From Aliishimia sp039978895 (GTDB lineage: Bacteria > Pseudomonadota > Alphaproteobacteria > Rhodobacterales > Rhodobacteraceae), in contig JBDWAL010000029.1 in the NCBI GenBank assembly GCA_039978895.1, positions 62,001 through 126,000 of the forward strand: 64,000 nt of DNA, read 5' to 3'. Positions 25,414 through 34,126 of the stretch are shown one piece after another (position 1 is the stretch's first letter; each line of letters begins with the position of its first letter). A model generated the notes under the pieces. The model was not told where the DNA came from, made no database searches, and was given only the letters and a program-made list of their open reading frames with translations. Both the position numbers and the translations under genes were made by a program.

Positions 25414-26055
25414 TTAGCTATAGCTTAGCAAGTCGGGCTGAGCGTCAACATACGGGGTGGTGTTGAATTCGGTCAACATAATGCGCCCCGGAGAAAACAC
25501 GAAACGCGTGATAGAGGCATTTTTGATCTGGAGGTTCAGCTCCATCATCATCACGGATGGGGCCGACAAAGCAGCGGCGACCATCTGGCCAATCACCCCA
25601 CCCGAGGCCACCACAAGCACCTTTTTGGCACCCGGTTGCGTGGCGTGATCTTGGGCGGATTTGATACGGGTCGTGAAGTCCGACCAGCTTTCTTGCGCGC
25701 CTTCGATCCCGCCGCCCTGCCAGTCGATGATTGTTTCGCGCAAAGTCCGGAAATGGGTTTTACGGTCTTGCATAACGTCATGAGGTGCCTGCCCGCCAAA
25801 GCGCGTGTGCAACAGGTCATGAAAGTCGTATTCGTTGAAGCCCGCATGCGTGTCATCAGGTGTCAGGCCCATCCCAAGGGCTGTGTCCTTTTGACGTTCA
25901 AGCGTTCCTGTCACAACACGATCCGGCACCCATCCTTGCGCGCGCAAATACGCGCCCACAGCTTGGGATTGCTTCACGCCAAGATCAGAAAGCTGGTCAT
26001 AATTATCCGCGCCAAAAGAGGCCTGACCATGTCGTATTACAAGCAGTTCAGCCAT
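25414..26055 (-). CDS. Histidine phosphatase superfamily protein
   Basis: The 213-residue product starts with the phosphohistidine motif LLVIRHGQASFG. At the place of the second conserved His (normally in a VxHGG or similar motif) the sequence is VLVVASGGVIGQM, so a Ser stands there; this SGG variant is known in a subset of the superfamily. It is encoded 9 nt before the kinase gene in the same operon. A role in dephosphorylating a pathway intermediate is attractive because a kinase is next to it, but without the second His the activity is uncertain. It resembles 2,3-bisphosphoglycerate mutase-type branch 1 proteins in length. Confidence 0.82.
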   Translation of the reverse strand: MAELLVIRHGQASFGADNYDQLSDLGVKQSQAVGAYLRAQGWVPDRVVTGTLERQKDTALGMGLTPDDTHAGFNEYDFHDLLHTRFGGQAPHDVMQDRKTHFRTLRETIIDWQGGGIEGAQESWSDFTTRIKSAQDHATQPGAKKVLVVASGGVIGQMVAAALSAPSVMMMELNLQIKNASITRFVFSPGRIMLTEFNTTPYVDAQPDLLSYS

Positions 26056-26057
26056 GC

Positions 26058-27053
26058 TTAATCCGAAAACTCTGCTGACAGTTTCTGTCCTGCGGCCTTA
26101 TATTCGGCTGCCATGCGATCCACGATTTTTGCAGCAGGGCCGACTTCTTTGATCGCGCCGATGCCTTGGCCAGACCCCCAGATAGACTTCCATGCTTTGG
26201 GTTTGGACGAGCCATCCGAGAAATTCATCGAGCTTGAGTCCGCTTCGGGCAGGTTGTCGGGGTCCATACCAGCCGCTGCAACCGAGCCTTTGAGGTAGTT
26301 GCCCCAAACGCCCGTGAACAGGGACGAATAGATGATGTCTTCGGCACCGGAGTCCACGATCATGTCTTTGTAATCTTGCTGGGCGTTGGCTTCGGTTGTC
26401 GCGATGAAGGGTGACCCTGTGTAGCCGAAATCAGCGCCCATAGCGCGGGCCGCAAGCAAAGATTCCCCCGTGGCGATTGCCCCAGATAAGGCGAGCGGGC
26501 CATCAAACCATTCGCGGATTTCGCGGATCAAAGCCAAGGGGGATTGTTGGCCTGCGTGCCCACCAGCCCCAGCTGCGACAGCGACCAATCCATCCGCCCC
26601 TTTGGAGATCGCTTTTTTGGCAAACGTGTTGTTGATGATGTCATGCAGGACAACCCCGCCGCAGGAATGGGCGGCTTCATTGACCTCGACGCGCGCACCT
26701 AGGGAGGTAATCCAAATCGGCACCTCGTGCTTCACGCAGATTTCCAAATCGCGTTCAAGTCGCCCATTGGAGCGGTGCACAATTTGGTTCACCGCATAAG
26801 GTGCGGCGGGTGTATCAGGGTTGGCTTGGTTGTGGCGATCAAGTTCTTCTTTGATTTGGGTCAGCCATGTGTCGAGCAACGGATGTTCGCCTTCGCCCTC
26901 GCGTGCGTTCAATGCAGGAAAGGAGCCGACAATACCCGCTTTGCATTGCGCAATCACCAATTCGGGGACCGAAATAATGAACAAAGGCGATCCGATGAGC
27001 GGGATGCGCAGACCTTGCAGGGCTTTTGGCAAATGGGAATCGTCGCGAGACAT
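26058..27053 (-). CDS. Nitronate monooxygenase-like FMN protein (2-nitropropane dioxygenase family)
   Basis: FMN-dependent TIM-barrel protein of 331 residues. The start at ATG 27053 has AAAGGAA upstream; a longer frame to 27122 would abut the thiolase stop. The barrel begins RIPLIGSPLFIISVPELV, has the FMN/catalytic region VAAGAGGHAGQQSPLALI with the conserved His, and the phosphate-binding ALSGAIATGESLLAARAMGADFGYTGSPF. In catabolic acyl-CoA operons of this kind members often are not true nitronate enzymes but act as enoyl-CoA reductase-like or unknown flavoproteins. Found 2 nt before the phosphatase gene in the same operon. Confidence 0.87.
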   Translation of the reverse strand: MSRDDSHLPKALQGLRIPLIGSPLFIISVPELVIAQCKAGIVGSFPALNAREGEGEHPLLDTWLTQIKEELDRHNQANPDTPAAPYAVNQIVHRSNGRLERDLEICVKHEVPIWITSLGARVEVNEAAHSCGGVVLHDIINNTFAKKAISKGADGLVAVAAGAGGHAGQQSPLALIREIREWFDGPLALSGAIATGESLLAARAMGADFGYTGSPFIATTEANAQQDYKDMIVDSGAEDIIYSSLFTGVWGNYLKGSVAAAGMDPDNLPEADSSSMNFSDGSSKPKAWKSIWGSGQGIGAIKEVGPAAKIVDRMAAEYKAAGQKLSAEFSD

Positions 27054-27080
27054 CGGTGTTCCTTTGGGAAGAGTGACAGA

Positions 27081-27103
27081 GAGGCGGGCTGTGAACCCGC
27101 CTC
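27081..27103. terminator. Strong hairpin between thiolase and nitronate monooxygenase genes
   Basis: GAGGCGGG pairs perfectly with CCCGCCTC around a seven-base loop. On the minus strand, the direction of the operon, no U run follows, so it is better read as an intercistronic stabiliser or attenuator than a terminator. On the plus strand it is followed by GTTTATTT and would stop antisense transcription. Confidence 0.5.
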
Positions 27104-27125
27104 GTTTATTTGCAAAGCGCAAAGC

Positions 27126-28322
27126 TTAGAGGACTTCGAACAAGCCCGCCGCGCCCATGCCGCCACCCACACACATTGTGCAGACAACGTATTTTGCGCC
27201 GCGGCGTTTGCCTTCGATCAACGCGTGACCCACCATGCGGGCACCTGACATGCCATAAGGGTGACCAATAGAGATCGCGCCGCCATTCACGTTCAGGATT
27301 TCGTCTGGAATGCCAAGACGATCACGGGACGCAAGAACTTGGCTCGCAAACGCTTCGTTGAGCTCCCACAGACCGATATCATCCATCTTAAGGCCATGCG
27401 CTTCGAGCAATTTAGGGACTGCATAGATCGGGCCAATGCCCATTTCGTCCGGTTCACAGCCCGCCGCCATCACGCCAACGTAACGACCAAGCGGCTGCAA
27501 GCCTTTTTGCTCAGCGACCTTGGCTTCCATGATCACCGCAGCGGACGCGCCATCAGACAATTGGGACGCGTTGCCAGCCGTGATAAACTTGCCCTCAGCC
27601 AAGTTCATGCCGTTTTTGAACACAGGCTGAAGACCCGCGAGGCTTTCGGCGGACGTGCCGGGACGGTTGCCTTCGTCTTTTTCGAGCGTGACCTCGTGGG
27701 AGGTGATTTCTTTGGTTTCTTTGTTCTGAATCATCATCGTGGTCGTCATCGCCACGATTTCATCGTCGAACTTGCCGTTTTCTTGACCCTGGTGTGTGCG
27801 TTCTTGGGACTTTGCGGCGTAGGCATCCTGCTCTTCGCGGGAGATATTGAAGCGGTCCGCCACGTTTTCCGCTGTTTCCAGCATCGTCATGTACATCTCT
27901 GGTTTGTTGGCTTTGATCCACGGATCCGCGCCCACGCGCATTTCTGCCGTTTGCACCATTGAGATCGAGTCGACGCCGCCGCCAATCACAACATCCATGC
28001 CATCCAAAACAACCTGCTTGGCCGCCGTTGCAATCGCCATCATGCCAGAGGCGCACTGACGATCAAGCGACATACCAGCAACCGTGACAGGCAAACCCGC
28101 ACGGATCGCAGCCTGACGGGCAATATTGCTGCCCGAGTGACCCTGCTGAAGCGCTGCGCCAACAACGCAATCACTAATTTCGGACGCATCAACGCCAGAC
28201 CGTGCAACCGCATGCTCAATCGCATGGGCCATCAAAGCTTGGGGGGTCGTTGCGTTAAATGCACCGCGATAGGCTTTACCAATCGGGGTTCTTGCGGTGG
28301 ATACGATAACTGCGTCACGCAT
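27126..28322 (-). CDS. Thiolase family protein (acetyl-CoA acyltransferase)
   Basis: Thiolytic cleavage of a 3-ketoacyl-CoA in the last step of a beta-oxidation round. The 398-residue protein has the acyl-enzyme Cys90 in SLDRQCASGMMAI, the GHP motif in GAISIGHPYGMSGARM and the second active-site Cys in TMCVGGGMGAAGL; length is standard for degradative thiolases. It is placed between the SDR and the nitronate monooxygenase-like gene of the long minus operon. The pairing with acyl-CoA dehydrogenases and MaoC hydratase points to degradation rather than biosynthesis. Confidence 0.95.
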   Translation of the reverse strand: MRDAVIVSTARTPIGKAYRGAFNATTPQALMAHAIEHAVARSGVDASEISDCVVGAALQQGHSGSNIARQAAIRAGLPVTVAGMSLDRQCASGMMAIATAAKQVVLDGMDVVIGGGVDSISMVQTAEMRVGADPWIKANKPEMYMTMLETAENVADRFNISREEQDAYAAKSQERTHQGQENGKFDDEIVAMTTTMMIQNKETKEITSHEVTLEKDEGNRPGTSAESLAGLQPVFKNGMNLAEGKFITAGNASQLSDGASAAVIMEAKVAEQKGLQPLGRYVGVMAAGCEPDEMGIGPIYAVPKLLEAHGLKMDDIGLWELNEAFASQVLASRDRLGIPDEILNVNGGAISIGHPYGMSGARMVGHALIEGKRRGAKYVVCTMCVGGGMGAAGLFEVL

Positions 28323-28348
28323 AGGAGTTTTCCTTGTTAGGGCCTGTT

Positions 28349-29170
28349 TTAATGCAGGGCTTGTTCAAAAATATTAGGACCAGACATCACATTAATGCCG
28401 CCCGAAACGGGGATAATCGCGCCAGTCACGTAACCGCCACCTTTGCCGCACAAGAACAACATGCAACCCGCAATATCTGTATCAGTGCCAACCCGGCGCA
28501 ACGGTACATCCGCGCCGACTTTTTCGCGCATCGTTTCTTCACCCGTTGCAAACGCCGTCATGCGCGACACAAACGGACCCGGCGCAAGTGCATTCACAGT
28601 CACATGGTGGCCCGCCAATTCTTTACCGAGAATCTGGGTCAAATGATGCACAGCCGCCTTGGAGGCCGAATAACTATACGCGCCATCGCCCATCGCACGT
28701 TCGCCCATAACAGAGCCAACATTCACAACACGGGCAGGATCGTCGAGCGAAGACGACGCAATCAACAAAGGAAGCAACTGTTGGGTCATCTCAAACAGGC
28801 CCGCAACATTGACGTTCATCACCTTTTCCCACGCTTTGTGAGGGAACTGGCCCATCGGCGCGCCCCAAGTGATACCTGCGTTATTCATCAGGATGTGCAG
28901 CGCATCAGTGCGAGACTTCACCTCAGCGACAAGAGCCTGAATACCCTCATCAGAGCCAACATCACCGACAAAACCTTCGGCGGACCCACTTGCGCCCAGC
29001 GCATTAAGCTCAGCCGCGACCGCCTCGCACGCACCCGGTTTACGCGATGCAATCAAGACACGCGCACCCGCGCGCATCAAAGCTTCGGCCGCCATCCGAC
29101 CAATGCCAGTCGCACCACCAGTGACAAGAGCAGTTTTGCCCTCAAGCCCGAATAGAGACTGTATATCCAT
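28349..29170 (-). CDS. SDR family oxidoreductase
   Basis: Classical short-chain dehydrogenase of 273 residues from the ATG at 29170, 2 nt after the previous stop; a longer frame would overlap the acyl-CoA dehydrogenase gene by 60 nt. TGGATGIGRMAA binds the nucleotide, ASRK after strand beta-2 suggests NADP, NNAGITWGAPM, VNVGSVMGERA and the catalytic pair YSASKAAVHH follow, and the C-terminus ends VTGAIIPVSGGINVM. Probably oxidises or reduces a hydroxyacyl intermediate of the operon. Confidence 0.92.
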   Translation of the reverse strand: MDIQSLFGLEGKTALVTGGATGIGRMAAEALMRAGARVLIASRKPGACEAVAAELNALGASGSAEGFVGDVGSDEGIQALVAEVKSRTDALHILMNNAGITWGAPMGQFPHKAWEKVMNVNVAGLFEMTQQLLPLLIASSSLDDPARVVNVGSVMGERAMGDGAYSYSASKAAVHHLTQILGKELAGHHVTVNALAPGPFVSRMTAFATGEETMREKVGADVPLRRVGTDTDIAGCMLFLCGKGGGYVTGAIIPVSGGINVMSGPNIFEQALH

Positions 29171-29172
29171 GT

Positions 29173-30288
29173 TTAGAACCCTCTGAGAGCGGCGATTTGT
29201 TCCGCGTGATAGCCATAATCCCCAAGCCATTCGGCAGAGACGCGGGCGCGTTTCATATAAAAACCCATATCGAAAGCATCCGTCATGCCGATACCGCCAT
29301 GCATCTGGACACCCTCCATTGATGCCAAGCTTGCGGTGTCCGTCGCGCGCGCCTTGGCGAGAGAAACCGCTAAAGTGGCGTTGTCAGGGTCTGCGTCCAG
29401 CATCCGGCCCGCATTCAACACAGCAGACGCCGTAACTTCGATTTCGCACCACAAATGCGCGGCACGATGCTGTAACACTTGGAAGTTGCCAATGGTGACA
29501 CCGAACTGCTTGCGTTCCTTGAGATACCCAACCGTCATGCCAAAAGCACCCGCTGCGAGGCCCGACATTTCGGCCGCCAATGCGGCCTGCCCAGCTTGAA
29601 GCGCTGGTTTGAGGACATCCATCGCGTTGTCCACCTGGCCCAAAACGTCCTCGCCGGTGGCTTCAACGTTTTCAAAGTCGATCCGGGCGGAATCGCGGGA
29701 GTCGATCATGGATTGCTTGTTGCGGGTTATGCCATCGCGATCCGCGGGGATGTCAAACAGGGTCAAACCCTCATCCGTTTTGGCCAAAACCAACAAACGA
29801 TCCGCGAGCGCACCATCGATGACGAAGGTCTTAGCGCCATCCAACCGGAAGCCATTGCCGTCGCGTTTTGCAACCATTTCTGTCTGATTAGGGTCGAATT
29901 TGGATGTTTCATCGACAGCCAATGCGTAGGTCGCTTTACCTGACGCAATGGCTTGCAACGCAGATTTGGCGCGCGCGTCGCTGACCTGTTTCAAAGCCGT
30001 CGCTGCTATGACGGCTGTGGACAAGAAGGGACTGCTAACAAGAGTTTTGCCAAGCTCAGTCGCAAGAACGCACGCCGCAGCGTTGCCCATGTCAGAGCCG
30101 CCCGCGCCTTCTGGAACCAAAATTCCGGTCCAGCCCATTGCGGCCATCTCGGACCAGAGTGCCGCATCATGCGTTTCGCCTGCATCACGCAAGGCGCGCA
30201 GATGGCTTACGGGCGCTGCACCATCCAGAAAACCACGTGCCGCGTCGGCAAGCATCGTTTCTTCTTCGGTGGGAATAAGTTTTGCCAT
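29173..30288 (-). CDS. Acyl-CoA dehydrogenase family protein (second subunit type, catalytic Glu not seen)
   Basis: Acyl-CoA dehydrogenase fold of 371 residues with the N-terminal helical domain (MGWTGILVPEGAGGSDMG), a divergent beta-domain in which the usual TEP motif is replaced by LAVDETSKF, the YLKERKQFGVTIGNFQVLQHRAA segment and a C-terminal MHGGIGMTDAFDMGFYMKRA. No YEGT-like or ExG catalytic Glu motif is recognisable after that. It lies 5 nt downstream of a full acyl-CoA dehydrogenase gene. Adjacent pairs with one base-lacking subunit form alpha2beta2 enzymes in actinobacterial steroid side-chain degradation (ChsE4-ChsE5, FadE pairs), so I infer a heteromeric enzyme for a bulky acyl-CoA. 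Confidence 0.86.
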   Translation of the reverse strand: MAKLIPTEEETMLADAARGFLDGAAPVSHLRALRDAGETHDAALWSEMAAMGWTGILVPEGAGGSDMGNAAACVLATELGKTLVSSPFLSTAVIAATALKQVSDARAKSALQAIASGKATYALAVDETSKFDPNQTEMVAKRDGNGFRLDGAKTFVIDGALADRLLVLAKTDEGLTLFDIPADRDGITRNKQSMIDSRDSARIDFENVEATGEDVLGQVDNAMDVLKPALQAGQAALAAEMSGLAAGAFGMTVGYLKERKQFGVTIGNFQVLQHRAAHLWCEIEVTASAVLNAGRMLDADPDNATLAVSLAKARATDTASLASMEGVQMHGGIGMTDAFDMGFYMKRARVSAEWLGDYGYHAEQIAALRGF

Positions 30289-30293
30289 TGGTG

Positions 30294-31466
30294 TTACCCC
30301 GGAAGTCCAAGAACGCGACGTGAGACGATAGAGAGCATCACTTCGGAGGTGCCCCCTTCAATGGAGTTTGCTTTCGTGCGCAACCAATCAGCGGGACGAT
30401 TGCCCAAGGGACCGTCCCATTCAAGCGCGTCAGAGCCACCCGCAGACATCAGCACATTATGGCGCTGCTTGTTCAGCTCTGTGCCCATGTATTTCAGCAT
30501 CGCGGATGCGTCGCCGATTTCGCCGCCATCTTCGACTTGGTCTTTGTAGCGCTCAATGGTCAGGCCAATCGCCAAACCGTCAACTTCACAGCGCATCGCG
30601 TCGGCGCGCAGGGTTGCATCGGTGAGGTCTCCGCCTTGGGTGTCGGCCAGAATAGCGCCAAGACTGCGCCCACCAGACAGACCCGCACCGCCTTCAGAGA
30701 TCATTTCACGTTCATGGGTCAGCAAGTATTTCGCCACATCCCAACCTTTGTTCACAGTCCCGACCATTTGGTGTTTGGGCACCGTGACATCATCAAAGAA
30801 CGTTTCGCAGAACGGGGACGCGCCAGAGATCAATTTAATCGGACGCGTGGTCACACCATCGGACGTCATATCGAGCAACAAAAAGGAAATCCCTTTGTGC
30901 TTAGGCGCGTCGCTGTCAGTGCGGATCAGCGCGAAAATCCAATCGGCTTTGTTGGCATATGACGTCCAGACCTTTTGGCCGTTCACCACCCAATGATCGC
31001 CGCCATCTGCGCCCTTGGTTTGCACGCTTGCCAGATCAGAGCCCGCACCCGGTTCGGAATAACCCTGACACCAGCGCACTTCGCCGCGCGCAATTGGGGG
31101 CAAGTAGTGCAGCTTTTGCTCTTCAGTACCAAAATGCAGCAAGGCGGGGCCAAGCATCCAAATGCCGAAGCTTTCCAGGGGAGAACGCGCATCAATGCGG
31201 GCCATTTCTTCTTTGAATATCTTTTCCTGATCACGATTCAGGCCCGCACCACCATAAGCTTCCGGCCATGTCGGCACAGTGTAACCCTTTGATGTCGCAC
31301 GTTCTAACCACACACGCTGGGCATCGCAGGTGAATTCCCACTGCGTTCCGCCCCAGCAAATCGTGTCTTCCGTGTTTTGCCCATCGCGCATTTCTGCGGG
31401 GCAATTCTGTTCAAGCCAATCGCGTAACTCTGCGCGAAAAACGTCCAGATCGACTGCATGCGTCAT
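30294..31466 (-). CDS. Acyl-CoA dehydrogenase (catalytic subunit type)
   Basis: FAD enzyme of 390 residues, first gene of the long minus operon. Visible are YTVPTWPEAYGGAGLNRDQ, RWCQGYSEPGAGSDLASVQ (the flavin/CoA TEP-like loop in the form SEP), VNGQKVWTSYANKADW, and the C-terminal SIEGGTSEVMLSIVSRRVLGLP with the Glu at the catalytic-base position. It is of the FadE26/ChsE-like type that often pairs with a second, smaller subunit; the next gene 5 nt downstream encodes such a protein. The promoter region upstream holds an IclR-type box at 31506-31522. Confidence 0.93.
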   Translation of the reverse strand: MTHAVDLDVFRAELRDWLEQNCPAEMRDGQNTEDTICWGGTQWEFTCDAQRVWLERATSKGYTVPTWPEAYGGAGLNRDQEKIFKEEMARIDARSPLESFGIWMLGPALLHFGTEEQKLHYLPPIARGEVRWCQGYSEPGAGSDLASVQTKGADGGDHWVVNGQKVWTSYANKADWIFALIRTDSDAPKHKGISFLLLDMTSDGVTTRPIKLISGASPFCETFFDDVTVPKHQMVGTVNKGWDVAKYLLTHEREMISEGGAGLSGGRSLGAILADTQGGDLTDATLRADAMRCEVDGLAIGLTIERYKDQVEDGGEIGDASAMLKYMGTELNKQRHNVLMSAGGSDALEWDGPLGNRPADWLRTKANSIEGGTSEVMLSIVSRRVLGLPG

Positions 31467-31505
31467 CGGACCTCCCTTTCCTTTGACTATGACCGTGCGT
31501 CACAT

Positions 31506-31522
31506 GTTCCGCTGTGCAGAAT
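31506..31522. promoter_or_regulatory. IclR-type operator candidate between divergent catabolic operons
   Basis: GTTCCGCTGTGCAGAAT matches the perfect palindrome at 22979-22995 at 12 of 17 positions, with the complete left arm GTTCCGC. It lies in the 139-bp gap between the divergent acyl-CoA dehydrogenase and quinone oxidoreductase genes, 40 bp before the acyl-CoA dehydrogenase start. A TATATC element at 31532-31537 could be the minus-strand -10, which would place the box over the start of transcription, a repressor position. Confidence 0.5.
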
Positions 31523-31605
31523 TGCATTTCGATATATTGTTGACAACCTGTGGCACGAACGTCCCTATGACAACCTAACGTCATTTCGGGAAGGGAGAGC
31601 CTATC

Positions 31606-32604
31606 ATGATGAAAGCCATGTTAAGTACAGTTGTTGGTGGGCCAGAAACCCTGGAACTTACCGAATTACCCATACCAGAACCCAAGAAGGGTGAAGTGCG
31701 GGTCCGGGTCCGTGCGGCAGGGCTAAACTTCCCTGATACGCTGATGATCCGCGATCTGTATCAAATGAAACCACAGCGGCCCTTTGCGCCCGGTGGGGAA
31801 ATCGGCGGCGAAGTAGAAGCGCTGGGCGAAGGCGTAACCAATGTTGCCATAGGGGACCGCGTTCTGGCGTTAACCGGGCATGGCGGGTTCGCGACACATA
31901 TTTGCGTCGAAGCGGGCAAAGTCATCAACATCCCAGACGCCATGCCGTTTGAAGACGCAGCCTGTTTCATCTTCACCTATGGAACCTCGCATCACGCGTT
32001 AAAAGACCGCGCAAACCTGCGCGCCGGAGAATCCGTTCTGGTCCTTGGGGCCGCCGGCGGGGTCGGTGTTGCAGCAATCGAGCTGGCCAAAGCTGCAGGG
32101 GCGAAAGTTATCGCCGCCGTATCATCGCAAGAGAAAGCGGATTTCTGCAAAGAATGCGGCGCAGACGAGACCATCGTGTATCCGCGCGACATGGACCGTG
32201 ATGCCCAGAAAGAGTTTTCAAGCCAGATCAAGAAATTGTCCGGCGGTGAAGGCGTGGACGTTGTATATGACGCGGTCGGCGGCGACTATGCCGAACCGGC
32301 CATCCGGGCCTTGGCATGGAAGGGTCGGTTCTTGGTCGTTGGTTTCCCAGCAGGCATTCCCAAGATTGCATTGAACCTTGCGCTCTTGAAGGGCTGTCAG
32401 ATCGTCGGAGTCTTCTGGGGGGCATCGGTGTTCCGCGAGCCTATGGGCCATGCAGAAAACATGAGCGAGCTGTTCTCAATGTATGCGGATGGGCAAGTAA
32501 AGCCGCGTATTAGTGCCTCATTTCCACTAGAGAAGGCCGCCGACGCGTTGGTCATGATGCAAGATCGCAAAGTGTTGGGCAAAGTCGTCCTGACGCTAGA
32601 TTAG
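31606..32604 (+). CDS. NADPH:quinone oxidoreductase family (zinc-free MDR)
   Basis: Medium-chain dehydrogenase/reductase of 332 residues without zinc ligands. The substrate-domain start KAMLSTVVGGPETLELTELPIPEPKKGEV, the quinone oxidoreductase signature GLNFPDTLMIRDLYQ, the NADP Rossmann motif LVLGAAGGVGVAAIELAK and GEGVDVVYDAVGG are all visible. Such enzymes reduce quinones or enoyl substrates with NADPH. Either ATG at 31606 or the one following it may be used, behind GGGAAGGGAG. It is divergent from the acyl-CoA dehydrogenase operon and shares its control region; its stop overlaps by 4 nt with the convergent phosphatase gene. Confidence 0.92.
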   Translation: MMKAMLSTVVGGPETLELTELPIPEPKKGEVRVRVRAAGLNFPDTLMIRDLYQMKPQRPFAPGGEIGGEVEALGEGVTNVAIGDRVLALTGHGGFATHICVEAGKVINIPDAMPFEDAACFIFTYGTSHHALKDRANLRAGESVLVLGAAGGVGVAAIELAKAAGAKVIAAVSSQEKADFCKECGADETIVYPRDMDRDAQKEFSSQIKKLSGGEGVDVVYDAVGGDYAEPAIRALAWKGRFLVVGFPAGIPKIALNLALLKGCQIVGVFWGASVFREPMGHAENMSELFSMYADGQVKPRISASFPLEKAADALVMMQDRKVLGKVVLTLD

Positions 32605-33263
32605 GCATCCACCAAATGCGTGCAATCGTTGAACCCGCGCACGATCATCTGGTCGCCTTGCACCACAAGGCGGCTAATCGATCCATTGGCCGCGCCGTTA
32701 AATGCAAACCCACGCGCGCCACTCGCGCCACTCAGCGCAGCACCAACCACGCCACCATGCACGACCACCGCCACAAGTTGGTTCGGATGCGCCGCTGCAA
32801 TCGTCATCAAGCCACGTTTGACACGGGTTTGAAGTTGCAAAGTCGTCTCTGCGCCGGGGATTTCGCCCCATTCATGGCCATCGCGCGCACGTACAAACGC
32901 AGGATCGTTGCTCGCGGCTTTCATCCGGTAGAGACCACCATCCCAATCACCAAGGTGAACCTCGTGCAGATCGGGGTTCTCAGACGGGGTCAAACCCAAC
33001 ATCGCCGCCAAAGGTGCGGCAGTTTGATGGGTGCGGCGCAATTTGGTAACGTACATCGCCATAATAGGCTCGATTTTCAGGCGTTGCGCCACTTGCAGCG
33101 CCTGAGCCTGCCCTTCGGGGCGCAATGCCGGGTCGCCATGACCGTCTTTCATCGCGAAGTTAACGCCCGGTTTGGCGGCTTCGGTTTCTCCGTGGCGGAT
33201 CAAAAGCAGGTCTGCCGCGCCTTCGGGCAGGGTGAAGCGGTGCTGGCGGTATTCTTGACTCAT
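32601..33263 (-). CDS. Histidine phosphatase superfamily protein
   Basis: The 220-residue product has the phosphohistidine motif LLLIRHGETEA near residue 23 and a second conserved His in VVVHGGVVGAAL, so the catalytic set is complete, unlike the relative at 25414-26055. LRRTHQTAAPLAAMLG and EVHLGDWDGG supply the usual Arg and Glu. It is a lone minus-strand gene between plus-strand catabolic genes and overlaps the quinone oxidoreductase stop by 4 nt. Substrate unknown; broad phosphomonoesterase activity is common. Confidence 0.88.
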   Translation of the reverse strand: MSQEYRQHRFTLPEGAADLLLIRHGETEAAKPGVNFAMKDGHGDPALRPEGQAQALQVAQRLKIEPIMAMYVTKLRRTHQTAAPLAAMLGLTPSENPDLHEVHLGDWDGGLYRMKAASNDPAFVRARDGHEWGEIPGAETTLQLQTRVKRGLMTIAAAHPNQLVAVVVHGGVVGAALSGASGARGFAFNGAANGSISRLVVQGDQMIVRGFNDCTHLVDA

Positions 33264-33292
33264 GTGGCTCTAATAGAGGGAATTTCATTCAA

Positions 33293-34108
33293 ATGACATC
33301 GGAAAATCTGGATCTGGGAACAGATCACGTTCTGTGCGACATTACTGGCCCCATTGCCACCGTGACCTTGAACCGGCCCGAAAAGCGCAATGCGTTTGGC
33401 CCGGAAATGCTCACGGGCTTAACGCGGGCATTGGACCTAACATCAATGAATGACACCGTGCGCGTTGTCGTGTTGACTGGCTCTGGCACCGTGTTCTGCG
33501 CAGGCGGTGATATGGCGGGCATGGGTGGCAACGGTGCAGACGCACCAATGGACGAAAAAGTGCGCGCGCTAACGGAAATGCAGGAAGCCGCCACGCTGAC
33601 ATTGTTCCACCACCCCAAGCCCGTCATCGCCGTTTTACCCGGCGTCGCAGCAGGCGCTGGAATGTCGCTGGCCTTGGCATGTGATCTGCGGATCGCTGTT
33701 GAAGGTGCCGGTTTTGTGCCAGCCTTTGGCGCAATCGCGGCTTCGGGTGATTTCGGGGGCAGCTGGCTGTTGCCCAAACTGATCGGGCCTGCGCGCGCCA
33801 AAGAAATCTACTTCACAGGTCGGCGCGTTGATACCGCCGAGGCAGCGGCATTGGGTTTGTTCAACCGGGTCGTCAGCACGGAGGCCCTGAACGCCACCGT
33901 GCAAGCCACCGCCACCCATATTGCAGCACAAGCGCCCATCGCGCTTCGCAACATGAAAGCAAACCACAATCTTGCGATGGCGACCGATCTGAAAACCACA
34001 ATGGAACAAGAAGCCAAGAACATGATGCAATGCCTGCACACGCAGGATCACATCGACGCCGTTCAGGCGTTTTTTGCCAAGGAAAAGCCCGTCTTTCACG
34101 GACGTTGA
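33293..34108 (+). CDS. Enoyl-CoA hydratase/isomerase family protein
   Basis: Crotonase-fold protein of 271 residues: VTLNRPEKRNAFGPEML at the N-terminus, the oxyanion segment FCAGGDMAGM, AVLPGVAAGAGMSLALACDLRI and the FGAIAASGDFGGSWLLPKLIG stretch. The positions of the two catalytic Glu residues of mitochondrial hydratase are not Glu here (GAGMS and ASGDF), although an Asp is present at the second site, so isomerase or another crotonase activity is possible. It starts a three-gene plus-strand set with the alkenal reductase-like and MaoC genes (18- and 12-nt gaps). Confidence 0.9.
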   Translation: MTSENLDLGTDHVLCDITGPIATVTLNRPEKRNAFGPEMLTGLTRALDLTSMNDTVRVVVLTGSGTVFCAGGDMAGMGGNGADAPMDEKVRALTEMQEAATLTLFHHPKPVIAVLPGVAAGAGMSLALACDLRIAVEGAGFVPAFGAIAASGDFGGSWLLPKLIGPARAKEIYFTGRRVDTAEAAALGLFNRVVSTEALNATVQATATHIAAQAPIALRNMKANHNLAMATDLKTTMEQEAKNMMQCLHTQDHIDAVQAFFAKEKPVFHGR

Positions 34109-34126
34109 ACACATAAGGACACCACA

